DNA from: SLSG01 sp964477035
GTDB lineage: Bacteria; Bacteroidota; Bacteroidia; Bacteroidales; UBA7960
Assembly (NCBI GenBank): GCA_964477035.1
Contig: CAYZCW010000002.1
Coordinates: 124,001 to 188,000, forward strand
Reading direction: 5' to 3'
DNA: 64,000 nucleotides
Each line of letters begins with the position of its first letter. The stretch's first letter is position 1. The position numbers were made by a program, and so were the translations under genes. The notes beneath the pieces are model-generated. The model searched no databases, had not been told where the DNA came from, and worked only from the letters and a program-made list of their open reading frames with translations. Of the stretch, positions 50,029-57,852 are shown one piece after another.

Positions 50029-50056
50029 GATATGGGTTTTGTGGTTTATATGTGAC

Positions 50057-50064
50057 CAAATATA
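50057..50064 (-). promoter_or_regulatory. -7 box of the small membrane protein gene
   Basis: The minus strand reads TATATTTG, exact TAnnTTTG, 29 bases before ATG 50028. No clear TTG at -33. Confidence 0.4.
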
Positions 50065-50180
50065 AAAAACAATAATATGTTTGGGGGCTGCTTGCCAAAA
50101 AACATTATGTTTCCGCGGGTTGCGGCCCCGAAAAAATATACCCAAACCCTGGGAAAAAGATTAAGGAAGCAATCAGTTTG

Positions 50181-50201
50181 TTTGCTATTTTGTTTGATAA
50201 G
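50181..50201 (-). repeat. Right-end copy of the dispersed element repeat
   Basis: On the minus strand this reads CTTATCAAACAAAATAGCAA, one base different from the internal copies. It lies just inside attR, mirrored by the left-end copies near attL. Confidence 0.7.
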
Positions 50202-50205
50202 AAAG

Positions 50206-50239
50206 AAAAAAGCCACCTACAAAAACTCTGTAAGTGGCT
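50206..50239 (-). terminator. Terminator of the reconstituted tRNA-Arg gene
   Basis: On the minus strand AGCCACTTAC pairs with GTAGGTGGCT (one mismatch) and is followed by six T residues. It is supplied by the element. Confidence 0.65.
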
Positions 50240-50294
50240 GATTTTCTGGTGACTCCGCCAGGACTCAAACCTGGAACCTTCTGATCCGTAGTCA
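50228..50294. repeat. attR: 67-bp direct repeat
   Basis: Identical to 42035-42101. The part 50247-50294 is the 3' half of the intact tRNA-Arg gene, so integration restored the tRNA at this side. Confidence 0.95.
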
Positions 50295-50323
50295 GATGCT
50301 CTATTCAATTAAGCTACGGAGCC
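50247..50323 (-). tRNA. tRNA-Arg(ACG)
   Basis: The 77-base gene has an acceptor stem GGCTCCG/CGGAGTC (one G:U pair), anticodon stem TCTGA/TCAGA with loop CTACGGA (anticodon ACG, at 50287-50289), a TTCCAGGTTTGAGTCCTGG-type T arm, and an encoded CCA. The ACG anticodon reads CGN arginine codons. Its 3' half is the integration target of the adjacent element. Confidence 0.95.
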
Positions 50324-50403
50324 ATTTGCGTCTGCAAAATTACGAATTTTTCGCAATCTCCAAAAGCTTTTTCCATATTTGTTAAGATCCCGTGCACCAG
50401 GGC

Positions 50404-52821
50404 CTATTCATATTTCAGGGCGGCCGCCGCATGGATGCGTGAAGTCCTCCAGGCATGGTAGGAGATGGTGACCCAGGCCGCCAGCACCGAGACGAGGGGG
50501 CCGGCTGCAAACAAAACCAAGCTGATATCCTGGCGGTAGGAAAAGGTTTCCAGCCAGCGGCTCAATGCCAGCCAGGCGACGGGCCAGGCCAGGAGGGTGC
50601 TGATGATCACCAGCAGGCTGAACTCCCTGCCAACCATCCAGAGGATCCTGCCCGACGAAGCGCCCAGCACTTTTCTGACGGCGATCTCACGGGTTCTGGA
50701 TGCCATGACGAAAGAGGCCAGGGCAAACAGCCCCATCAGGGAGATCAGGATGGCCAGCACCATGAACATATGGACCATGGCAATGGTTTGTTCCTCGCTT
50801 TGATAATGGGCGCGGGCGTTGTCGCGGACGACCCCGTGGCTGAAAGGGAATGACACAGCCTCAGCGGCCCAGGCCTCCCGAGCCCGTTCCAAAGCCATGG
50901 GCAGGGACCCGGGCAGGGTCTTCACGAGGATGGCCCGGAAGGCATCCGGGGTGGTCCCGGTGGTGAATACCATGCCGGGCAATGGCTCATGGGCCGAAGT
51001 GAAGTGGATGTCCTCGATCACCCCCACGATGCGTTGGATGCTCCCTTCGGGAGCGGATGCCAGTTGCTTGCCGAGGATCTCCTCAGGCTGGTGCCCCAGG
51101 TTTCTGGCGGCGGTGCGGTTCAAAATCAGCGCACCCCAGTTGGCGTCGGATTGTGATCCGTGGTGGAAGTACCTGCCGGCCAGCAGGCGGGCGCCGGTCA
51201 CCTCAAAGAAGTCAGGGTGCACGTCCACGTTGCTGACCTGGATGTCGGATTCCTGTCCCTCCAGGCGTATATAGGAAAAGTTGTGCAGGCTTTCCGACGG
51301 AATATTGAAACCGGCGCTGACCAGGATTACCTCCGGGTACTGCTCCAGCCTGTTCTTGATGTTTTCAAAGCGGCCCTCCATCCGTTCGTCCTGCGGGTTG
51401 AAGAAAAAGAACAGGTCCTCCTGCTCATAGCCCATGTCCATGCGCAGCATGAAGTTGATCTGCCGGTTTACCGAAAGGCTCATGATGACCAGGGCCGTGG
51501 CGCAGCAGAACTGGAACACGATCAGCAGCTGACGAAACCGCAGGCTGAGCCATTTGCTTTTCAATCCCCTGTCCGGGGAAGAGAGCAGGCTGCCCTTCAG
51601 GATATCGGCCGGCCTGAACCGGCCCATGAACAGGGCGGGGTAGGTGCCCGACAGAAAGGCGATCAGGGCCAGGGTAACCAATACCACGGGAAATACCTGC
51701 AGAGAGAGCAGCCCTGCCAGGCCCAGCTGTTTTCCACTCAGGCTGTTCACCAGGGGCAGCAGGATTTCAGTGACCACAAGGGCCAGCCCGAAGGAAAGCA
51801 ATACCAGCACCATGGACTCCGCCATGGTTTGCCAGAAGATGTCCCTTTTGCCTGCGCCCATGACCTTGCGCAGGCCCACTTCCTTCCTCCTCAGGGTGGA
51901 TTGTGCCGTGCTCAGGTTGATGTAGTTCACGCAGGCCAGCAGGAGGATGATGGCGGCCACCGCCACCAGTCCGCGGAGCAATATGATGTTGCCGTGGCTG
52001 GCAATGTCCCACCCGATCCCGGCAGAATGCAGCCGGATGTCCAGCAGGGGCTGCAGGGTGAAATGCACCTCCCGGAACCATTCCGGGGCATGGGCATGAG
52101 TGACTTCATTGATTTTTTCCTGAACCTTGACAGGATCGGCCTGCCCGTCCAGCAGGAAGTAATAATAATTTCCAAGTGTTCCCCAGTTCTCAAAGGCATT
52201 GGCGTTCCAGTCCCTCAACAACTCCATATTGGCCACAAAGGCCCCGCTGAAGTGGCTTTGCGGCGGAAAATCTGCCATCACCCCCGTGATGGTGAAAGGG
52301 TGCCGCCCCCTGGCCAGAATGGTTTTCCCGATGGGATTCTCCTCCCCGAAGTACTTTTTAGCCGCCTTCTGGGTGATCACCGCAGACCGTGGGTCCTCCA
52401 GGACATGGTCCGGATGCCCTTCCAGCAACTCGAACGAGAAAAACCGGAAAAAATGCGGATCGGTCATCAGGAAGCCTTCCTGCAGGAAATCCTCCTCGCC
52501 TATCCTTATGGAAAACTCCTCGGGGTTCTCCGGCCGCAGGCGCAACGAGGCCTGTATTTCCGGCACATGCTCCAGCAGCAGGTCATTCATGACCCAGGGA
52601 CCCAGCGGGACCTGGCCTTCCTGGAAGCCGAAAGTGGTGTTGATCCTGTAGATGTGCTCCGCATTTTCGTGGAAGCGGTCATACTGACTTTCATCCCGGA
52701 CATAGAGGAATACGATCAGGGCCACACAGAGTCCGATGGACAATCCGACAATGTTGATGATGGTGCTTGTTTTTTGCCTGGAGAAATTCCTAAAGGCACT
52801 CAGGAGGTAGCTGCGGAACAT
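50404..52821 (-). CDS. FtsX/MacB-type ABC transporter permease, large two-block form
   Basis: The 805-residue product has an N-terminal TM (INIVGLSIGLCVALIVFLYV), a large periplasmic MacB-PCD-like domain, a TM block with QSTLRRKEVGLRKVMGAGKRDIFWQ, a second periplasmic part, and a C-terminal TM block with SRTREIAVRKVLGASSGRILW. This duplicated layout is common among Bacteroidota permeases that work with separately encoded ATPases. No ATPase gene is adjacent. ATG 52821 (MFRSYLL) is chosen over 52842 for its cleaner N terminus. Confidence 0.88.
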   Translation of the reverse strand: MFRSYLLSAFRNFSRQKTSTIINIVGLSIGLCVALIVFLYVRDESQYDRFHENAEHIYRINTTFGFQEGQVPLGPWVMNDLLLEHVPEIQASLRLRPENPEEFSIRIGEEDFLQEGFLMTDPHFFRFFSFELLEGHPDHVLEDPRSAVITQKAAKKYFGEENPIGKTILARGRHPFTITGVMADFPPQSHFSGAFVANMELLRDWNANAFENWGTLGNYYYFLLDGQADPVKVQEKINEVTHAHAPEWFREVHFTLQPLLDIRLHSAGIGWDIASHGNIILLRGLVAVAAIILLLACVNYINLSTAQSTLRRKEVGLRKVMGAGKRDIFWQTMAESMVLVLLSFGLALVVTEILLPLVNSLSGKQLGLAGLLSLQVFPVVLVTLALIAFLSGTYPALFMGRFRPADILKGSLLSSPDRGLKSKWLSLRFRQLLIVFQFCCATALVIMSLSVNRQINFMLRMDMGYEQEDLFFFFNPQDERMEGRFENIKNRLEQYPEVILVSAGFNIPSESLHNFSYIRLEGQESDIQVSNVDVHPDFFEVTGARLLAGRYFHHGSQSDANWGALILNRTAARNLGHQPEEILGKQLASAPEGSIQRIVGVIEDIHFTSAHEPLPGMVFTTGTTPDAFRAILVKTLPGSLPMALERAREAWAAEAVSFPFSHGVVRDNARAHYQSEEQTIAMVHMFMVLAILISLMGLFALASFVMASRTREIAVRKVLGASSGRILWMVGREFSLLVIISTLLAWPVAWLALSRWLETFSYRQDISLVLFAAGPLVSVLAAWVTISYHAWRTSRIHAAAALKYE

Positions 52822-53026
52822 GGTCAATGGTTTTATGGCCACAGTTCACGTAAAGGGCCGGTTTATCCATATCACTTAGCAAAATATGTACCTTGATGGC
52901 CATTGTGCGCCATACCAGATATATACAACCATTTTGCGAAGGTCCTGGATCCGGGGCAATACGGCGGATGCCTGTCAGGAGTGTCCGTTTGTGAACAGAT
53001 CTGGGCGGCACCGGACAGGGTCCTGC

Positions 53027-54364
53027 CTAGGCCTGGCCCACCACGATCTTGCGCTTCCAGCGCCCGGAAAGGTAGTATACGTAAGCCGCTGCGAAGCCGA
53101 ACGCCCAGGCGATGGGGATGCCCCACCAGATGCCGTCGGTGCCGATGCGCTGGGAAAGCAGGTAGGATACAGGGATCCTCAGCAGCCACAACGAGAACAG
53201 GGTGATGAACATGGGCACCAGGGTGTCGCCCGCCCCGCGCATGACGCCCTGGGTGACGAACATGGCCGAGAACAGGATGTAGAAGGAGCTGACAATGACC
53301 AGGTAGGAGTACCCGATCTCAATGACTTCCGGATCCGCAGTGAAGATGCGCATCAGGTCCCTTCCGAAGGCCCAGGCGATCAGGCTTACGGAGAGGGACA
53401 CCAGGCTGGTCATCCACAGCGTGGCTCGCAAGCCTTTCCTGACCCGCTCCGGCCTGCCGGCTCCCAGATTTTGTCCGACAAAGGTCGAAAGGGCCAGTCC
53501 GAAGTTCATGGCCGGCAAGGCGGCAAAGGAATCGATGCGCCCGGCAATCGTATAGGCCGCGATGGTATTGGTCCCGAAAGGGTTCACGATCGCCAGCAGG
53601 GCCATCATCCCCAGGGAAACAAAGGTGTGCTGCATGCCCGTGGGAATGCCGATGCGCAGGCTGTGGCGGAAGATGTACCGGTCGAAGGTCAGTCCACGGA
53701 ACGAGAACCGGATCAGTTCATGAAAGCGGTTCAGGTAAATCACCGACAGGCTGAAAGAAATGCCCTGGGCCAGCACGGTGGCAAATGCCACACTCCCGAT
53801 GCCCCATCCGAAATGCACCACAAACAACAGGTCGAAGCCGATATTCAGAAAGGTGGAGATGATCAAAAAATAAAGGGGCGTTTTGGAATCCCCCAAACCC
53901 CGAAGGACCGCGCTGGTGGCATTGTAGCCGAACATCACCACCATGCCCATGGCAAATACGCTGAAATAGGTGGTGGCATCGCTGCGCAGGGAGGGGGGGA
54001 GCCCGATCAGCTCCCAGATGGCATCGATGAAAACCAGCCCGAGCACTGTCAGGGCCATGGAAGCGAAAAGCAGGAAGATAAAAGCGGTGTCTATGGCCCG
54101 TTTGACTGCCTCGAAGTCTTTTGCCCCATAATACTGGGAGATGATGATCGTGGTGCCCGTGGTGATGCCGATGACCAGGCTCACCAGCACGAAAATGACC
54201 GGAAAGGAGGCCCCGGCGGCGGCCAGGGCTTCTGTGCCGATGTACCTGCCGATGATGATGGTATCGACAATATTGTACAATTGCTGAAACACATTGCCCA
54301 GCAACATGGGAAGGGCAAACAGGAATATCTGTTTTCCCACCGGACCCTGGCTTAAATCGCGCAT
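53027..54364 (-). CDS. MATE family efflux transporter
   Basis: The 445-residue product has about twelve TM helices in two similar halves, with LPMLLGNVFQQLYNIVDTIIIGRY at the start and AMNFGLALSTFVGQNLGAG in the second half, both typical of MATE (NorM/DinF-like) transporters. It would export organic cations or drugs with Na+ or H+ in exchange. ATG 54364 is chosen because the extension to 54472 has no membrane character. It is divergent from the glycosyltransferase gene. Confidence 0.9.
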   Translation of the reverse strand: MRDLSQGPVGKQIFLFALPMLLGNVFQQLYNIVDTIIIGRYIGTEALAAAGASFPVIFVLVSLVIGITTGTTIIISQYYGAKDFEAVKRAIDTAFIFLLFASMALTVLGLVFIDAIWELIGLPPSLRSDATTYFSVFAMGMVVMFGYNATSAVLRGLGDSKTPLYFLIISTFLNIGFDLLFVVHFGWGIGSVAFATVLAQGISFSLSVIYLNRFHELIRFSFRGLTFDRYIFRHSLRIGIPTGMQHTFVSLGMMALLAIVNPFGTNTIAAYTIAGRIDSFAALPAMNFGLALSTFVGQNLGAGRPERVRKGLRATLWMTSLVSLSVSLIAWAFGRDLMRIFTADPEVIEIGYSYLVIVSSFYILFSAMFVTQGVMRGAGDTLVPMFITLFSLWLLRIPVSYLLSQRIGTDGIWWGIPIAWAFGFAAAYVYYLSGRWKRKIVVGQA

Positions 54365-54514
54365 GGCAAAGGTGACTGGCGTCCGCTTCCTGTCCCGTCT
54401 ACTTGCTCTCGGTCTTGCGACCGGAACGCTGCCGGGTCGGGCGGAGTCTGCAAAGGTAGGCTTTTTGGGCATTGGATTTTTGCCGGCGGACCGGCAAACC
54501 AGCCAAAAGATTCT

Positions 54515-54522
54515 TACATTTG
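54515..54522 (+). promoter_or_regulatory. -7 box of the glycosyltransferase operon
   Basis: TACATTTG, exact TAnnTTTG, 64 bases before ATG 54587. No -33 TTG at the right distance. Confidence 0.45.
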
Positions 54523-54586
54523 CTTACCCGGTACTGCATGCGTTGGGCAGCATCCGCCGGATGCATGCCACAAACCACATAAGCCT

Positions 54587-55579
54587 ATGGATATTTCGGT
54601 GGTTGTTCCGTTGTATAACGAAGAGGAGTCCCTCCCGGAACTCGTTGAATGGGTGGAGCGGGTGATGAAAGAACATGGCTTCACCCATGAAATGATCCTG
54701 ATCGATGACGGCAGCGTGGATGACTCCTGGGAAGTGATCGAGGACCTTGCGCGTCGCCACCCGGAGGTTAAGGGCATCCGCTTCCGCAGGAATTACGGCA
54801 AATCGGCCGCCCTGCACACGGGCTTCCGGGAGGCCGCGGGGGAGGTGGTCATCACCATGGATGCGGACCTGCAGGACAGCCCGGAAGAGATCCCGGCCCT
54901 GGTGCGCATGGTCCGGGAAGAGGGATACGACCTGGTGAGCGGATGGAAGAAGAAGCGCTACGATCCCCTGACCAAGACGATTCCCACGAAGCTGTTTAAC
55001 CGGGCCACCCGCCTGGCCACCGGCATCCGTTTGCATGACTTCAACTGCGGCCTCAAGGCTTACCGTCAGGATGTGGTCAAGGCGGTGGAGGTTTACGGCG
55101 AGATGCACCGCTACATCCCGGTGATGGCCAAATGGGCAGGCTTTAAACGGATCGGGGAGAAGGTTGTGGCCCATCGGAAAAGAAAATACGGCAAAACCAA
55201 GTTCGGGCTGGAGCGTTTTCTCAACGGCTTCCTGGATCTGATCTCCATCAGCTTCGTGACCCGTTTCGGCCGGCGGCCCATGCACCTGTTCGGGCTGCTG
55301 GGGACGCTGCTTTTTCTGGCCGGGCTGGTGATTGCGCTCTACCTGGCCTATGCCAGGTTTTTCATGATGGGTTACCGCATGACCGAGCGCCCCCTGTTTT
55401 ATTTTGGACTCCTGGCCATGGTGCTGGGCACCCAGTTGTTCCTTGCCGGTTTTTTGGGAGAAATGATCTCACGCTCCGCCCCGGACCGCAACACCTACCA
55501 GGTAAAGCATACCACCAGGAAAAATCCGGCAGATGCTGCCGCCAATGCCCCATCCGATGGAAATCAAAAAACAGATTGA
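54587..55579 (+). CDS. Polyprenol-phosphate glycosyltransferase family 2
   Basis: The 330-residue product has the GT-A fold motifs VVPLYNEEESLPELV, LIDDGSVDDSW and ITMDADLQDSPEEI, and two C-terminal TM helices (about 230-255 and 267-290). This matches the DPM1/GtrB-like group that loads a sugar onto a polyprenol phosphate. It overlaps the gmhA gene by up to 35 bases and heads a run with heptose genes, so it probably takes part in surface glycan synthesis. Confidence 0.9.
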   Translation: MDISVVVPLYNEEESLPELVEWVERVMKEHGFTHEMILIDDGSVDDSWEVIEDLARRHPEVKGIRFRRNYGKSAALHTGFREAAGEVVITMDADLQDSPEEIPALVRMVREEGYDLVSGWKKKRYDPLTKTIPTKLFNRATRLATGIRLHDFNCGLKAYRQDVVKAVEVYGEMHRYIPVMAKWAGFKRIGEKVVAHRKRKYGKTKFGLERFLNGFLDLISISFVTRFGRRPMHLFGLLGTLLFLAGLVIALYLAYARFFMMGYRMTERPLFYFGLLAMVLGTQLFLAGFLGEMISRSAPDRNTYQVKHTTRKNPADAAANAPSDGNQKTD

Positions 55580-56129
55580 AGACGCCATCGCGCTGAAAAA
55601 AAAGGTGCTTCACGACGAGGACATGGCCCTGTCGCTGCAGCAGGCCATAGAGTCCATGGTCGGATGTTACCGGCAGGGGCACAAGGCCTTGTTCTGCGGC
55701 AATGGCGGCAGCGCCGCAGATGCCCAGCACCTGGCGGCCGAACTCTCCGGCCGCTTTTATTTCGACCGCCCACCCCTGAATGCGGAGGCCCTGCATGTAA
55801 ATACCTCGTTTTTGACGGCCGCCGCCAACGACTATTCCTTTGAACAGGCCTACGAAAGGCTGGTGCAGGCTTTTGGCCGGGAGGGGGACGTGCTGCTGGC
55901 CTTCTCCACCTCGGGCAACTCCCCCAATATCGTGCGGGCGATCAAGGCCGCAAATGAGCTGGGGATGACCACGATCGGGTTCAGCGGAGCCGGGGGCGGC
56001 AGCTTGGCCGGGCTGTGCGATATCCTGTTCCGGGTGCCATCCACCGACACCCCGCGCATACAGGAAGTGCACATCCTCCTGGGACACATCCTCTGTGAAC
56101 AGGTGGAGGCCATATTGTTTAAACCCTGA
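55545..56129 (+). CDS. gmhA: D-sedoheptulose 7-phosphate isomerase
   Basis: The product of about 194 residues has the SIS-fold motifs CGNGGSAADAQHLAAELSGRF and AFSTSGNSPNIVRAI, and EVHILLGHILCE near the end, which supplies metal-site residues of GmhA. GmhA makes heptose-7-phosphate for ADP-heptose. The start could be 55545 or 55557 (MEIKKQ). It overlaps the glycosyltransferase gene and is 5 bases from gmhB. Confidence 0.92.
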   Translation: MPHPMEIKKQIEDAIALKKKVLHDEDMALSLQQAIESMVGCYRQGHKALFCGNGGSAADAQHLAAELSGRFYFDRPPLNAEALHVNTSFLTAAANDYSFEQAYERLVQAFGREGDVLLAFSTSGNSPNIVRAIKAANELGMTTIGFSGAGGGSLAGLCDILFRVPSTDTPRIQEVHILLGHILCEQVEAILFKP

Positions 56130-56134
56130 GAGCC

Positions 56135-56716
56135 ATGCCCTTGTTCAATGGTCCTGTCGACAAGAAGTGGACGCTGTTCCTGGACCGGGACGGGGTGCTC
56201 AATGAACGCCTGCCCGGAGATTACGTCAGACAGCCCGATGCCTTTGCCTGGAAAGAGGGGGCCAGGGAGGGCCTTGCGGCCCTGTCGCCGGCCTTCGGGC
56301 AGGTGGTGGTGGTGACCAACCAGCAGGGGATCGGCAAGGGGCTGATGGATACCAGTGAGCTCGACAACATCCACCGGCTGATGCTGGAGCAGGCCCGCGC
56401 CGCCGGGGGACGAATCGACAAGGTTTACTTTTGCGGGGACCTGAAAGACTCCGGCAGTGTCCGCCGGAAACCGGCCGTGGGCATGGGGTTGCAGGCCAGA
56501 AAGGATTTTCCCGGCATCCGGTTCTCTCAATCGGTTATGGTAGGCGATACCATCAGTGACATGCGCTTCGGAAGGCGCCTGGGCATGATCACCGTGCTGA
56601 TCGATCCCCGGCCCGACACCGCCCGGCGTGTTCCTGCCCTTGTCGACCTGCGGTTCCACAGCCTGCAGGGCTTTGCCCATTACCTGCAGGAGCAGGGTTT
56701 GCTGGAAATTGAGTAA
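56135..56716 (+). CDS. gmhB: D-glycero-D-manno-heptose bisphosphate phosphatase-like HAD protein
   Basis: The 193-residue HAD-IIIA phosphatase has motif I DRDGVLNE, motif II VVVTNQQGIGKG, a Lys in VRRKPAVGMG, and motif III/IV MVGDTISDMRFG. It should remove the 7-phosphate (or 1-phosphate) of heptose bisphosphate. The Cys-His-Cys zinc loop of Escherichia coli GmhB is missing: the region reads YFCGDLKDSGSVRRKP. That shortened loop is an oddity; the protein may still work, or be another HAD phosphatase. The gene order with gmhA supports GmhB. Confidence 0.83.
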   Translation: MPLFNGPVDKKWTLFLDRDGVLNERLPGDYVRQPDAFAWKEGAREGLAALSPAFGQVVVVTNQQGIGKGLMDTSELDNIHRLMLEQARAAGGRIDKVYFCGDLKDSGSVRRKPAVGMGLQARKDFPGIRFSQSVMVGDTISDMRFGRRLGMITVLIDPRPDTARRVPALVDLRFHSLQGFAHYLQEQGLLEIE

Positions 56717-56730
56717 CTTCGGAAAATTTA

Positions 56731-57852
56731 TTGGGTATGCCTGAGGGAGACAGGGTGCTGGTGGCCATGAGCGGGGGGGTGGACAGCAGCGTGGCGGCCA
56801 TGCTGCTGGCCCGGCAGGGACATGAGCTGGTGGGGGTCACCATGAAGACCTGGAACCATGCCTGCAGCGGCGTCCCGGGCAAGGAAACCGGCTGCTGCAA
56901 CCTGGATGCCATCCACGATGCCCGCCATCTGGCCACATCCATGGGATTTCCGCATTTTGTGGCAGACCTCAGGGAGGAATTCAATCAACACATCATCCAC
57001 AACTTTGTGGACGAATACCTTCACGGCCGAACCCCAAATCCCTGCGTGCTCTGCAACACCCACATCAAGTGGGGAGCGCTGTTAAAAAGGGCCGACAGGC
57101 TGGGATGCAGTCACATCGCCACGGGCCATTACGCGCGCATCCTGCAAAAAGACGGCAGGTACGTGCTGGCCACGGGCAGGGACAGCGGGAAAGACCAGAG
57201 TTATGTGCTGTGGGGCCTCGGGCAGGGCCAGCTGAAAAGGACCCTCTTCCCCCTGGGCAACCTTTCCAAGTCCACCATACGGGAAGTGGCCCGTGAGGCT
57301 GGGTTTGCAGACATTGCCTCACGGCGCGAGAGCTATGATATCTGTTTCATTCCGGGGGGTGATTACCGGACATTCCTTAACCACCGGGTTCCAGGCCTCG
57401 GGGAGCGCCTTGAGGGAGGAGCCTTTGTCGATGGCGGCGGCCGCCTGCTCGGAAAGCATCAGGGGTATCCGTTCTATACGATCGGCCAGCGCAAGGGATT
57501 GCCTGTGGTCGCGAATGAGTCCCTCCATGTGCGGCAGATCATCCCGCAGACCAACACCATCGTGCTGGGTCGCCGGCAGGACCTGCTCACCCGAAGCTTT
57601 TGCATCAGCGGCTTCAACCCGGTAAAATACGATCCCCTGCCGCCGGGGCTTTCCTGTACGGTGAAGGTAAGGTACAGGGACAAGCCCCGGCAGGCACAGG
57701 TCTTCCCGGAGCGCGGGCTGGTCCGGATCCGCCTGCAGGACCCCGCAGAAGCGGTGACGCCCGGGCAGAGCGCCGTCCTGTATGAAGGGGAGGAGGTCCT
57801 CGGGGGCGGATTCATCGAATGCCATGAAAACGAAACCGGGCATGAAGAATAA
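56731..57852 (+). CDS. mnmA: tRNA-specific 2-thiouridylase MnmA
   Basis: The 373-residue product has the PP-loop SGGVDSSVAA (14-23), catalytic Cys in NPCVLCNTHIKW, and the second active-site Cys in DICFIPGG. GKDQSYVLW is also characteristic. It makes 2-thiouridine at position 34 of tRNAs for Lys, Glu and Gln. The CCNLDAI segment is common in Bacteroidota MnmA. Its last 29 bases overlap the subtilase gene. An in-frame ATG two codons later (56737) is possible. Confidence 0.95.
   Translation: MGMPEGDRVLVAMSGGVDSSVAAMLLARQGHELVGVTMKTWNHACSGVPGKETGCCNLDAIHDARHLATSMGFPHFVADLREEFNQHIIHNFVDEYLHGRTPNPCVLCNTHIKWGALLKRADRLGCSHIATGHYARILQKDGRYVLATGRDSGKDQSYVLWGLGQGQLKRTLFPLGNLSKSTIREVAREAGFADIASRRESYDICFIPGGDYRTFLNHRVPGLGERLEGGAFVDGGGRLLGKHQGYPFYTIGQRKGLPVVANESLHVRQIIPQTNTIVLGRRQDLLTRSFCISGFNPVKYDPLPPGLSCTVKVRYRDKPRQAQVFPERGLVRIRLQDPAEAVTPGQSAVLYEGEEVLGGGFIECHENETGHEE

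Larger units (their letters stand above)
42035..50294. mobile_element. 8.2-kb integrative element in tRNA-Arg(ACG)
   Basis: The element is bounded by 67-bp exact direct repeats (attL 42035-42101, attR 50228-50294). The intact tRNA is restored at attR. It carries a tyrosine recombinase next to attL, an excisionase-type HTH gene, DUF3987 and VirE-N/PriCT replication genes, a DUF5681 gene, and small unknown genes. Its genes have visibly lower GC content than the flanking chromosome. No relaxase, coupling protein, capsid or tail gene is seen. It could be a phage satellite, a minimal mobilizable island or a decayed larger element. Confidence 0.93.

Noticed and set aside
51160..52896. Long plus-strand frame antisense to the ABC permease (578 codons)
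   Set aside because: It is the shadow of a strongly supported permease gene and looks non-globular (Gln/His-rich).
52886..54355. Long plus-strand frame antisense to the MATE gene (489 codons)
   Set aside because: The MATE frame has clear TM helices and family motifs; the antisense product is Gly/Gln/His-rich without motifs.
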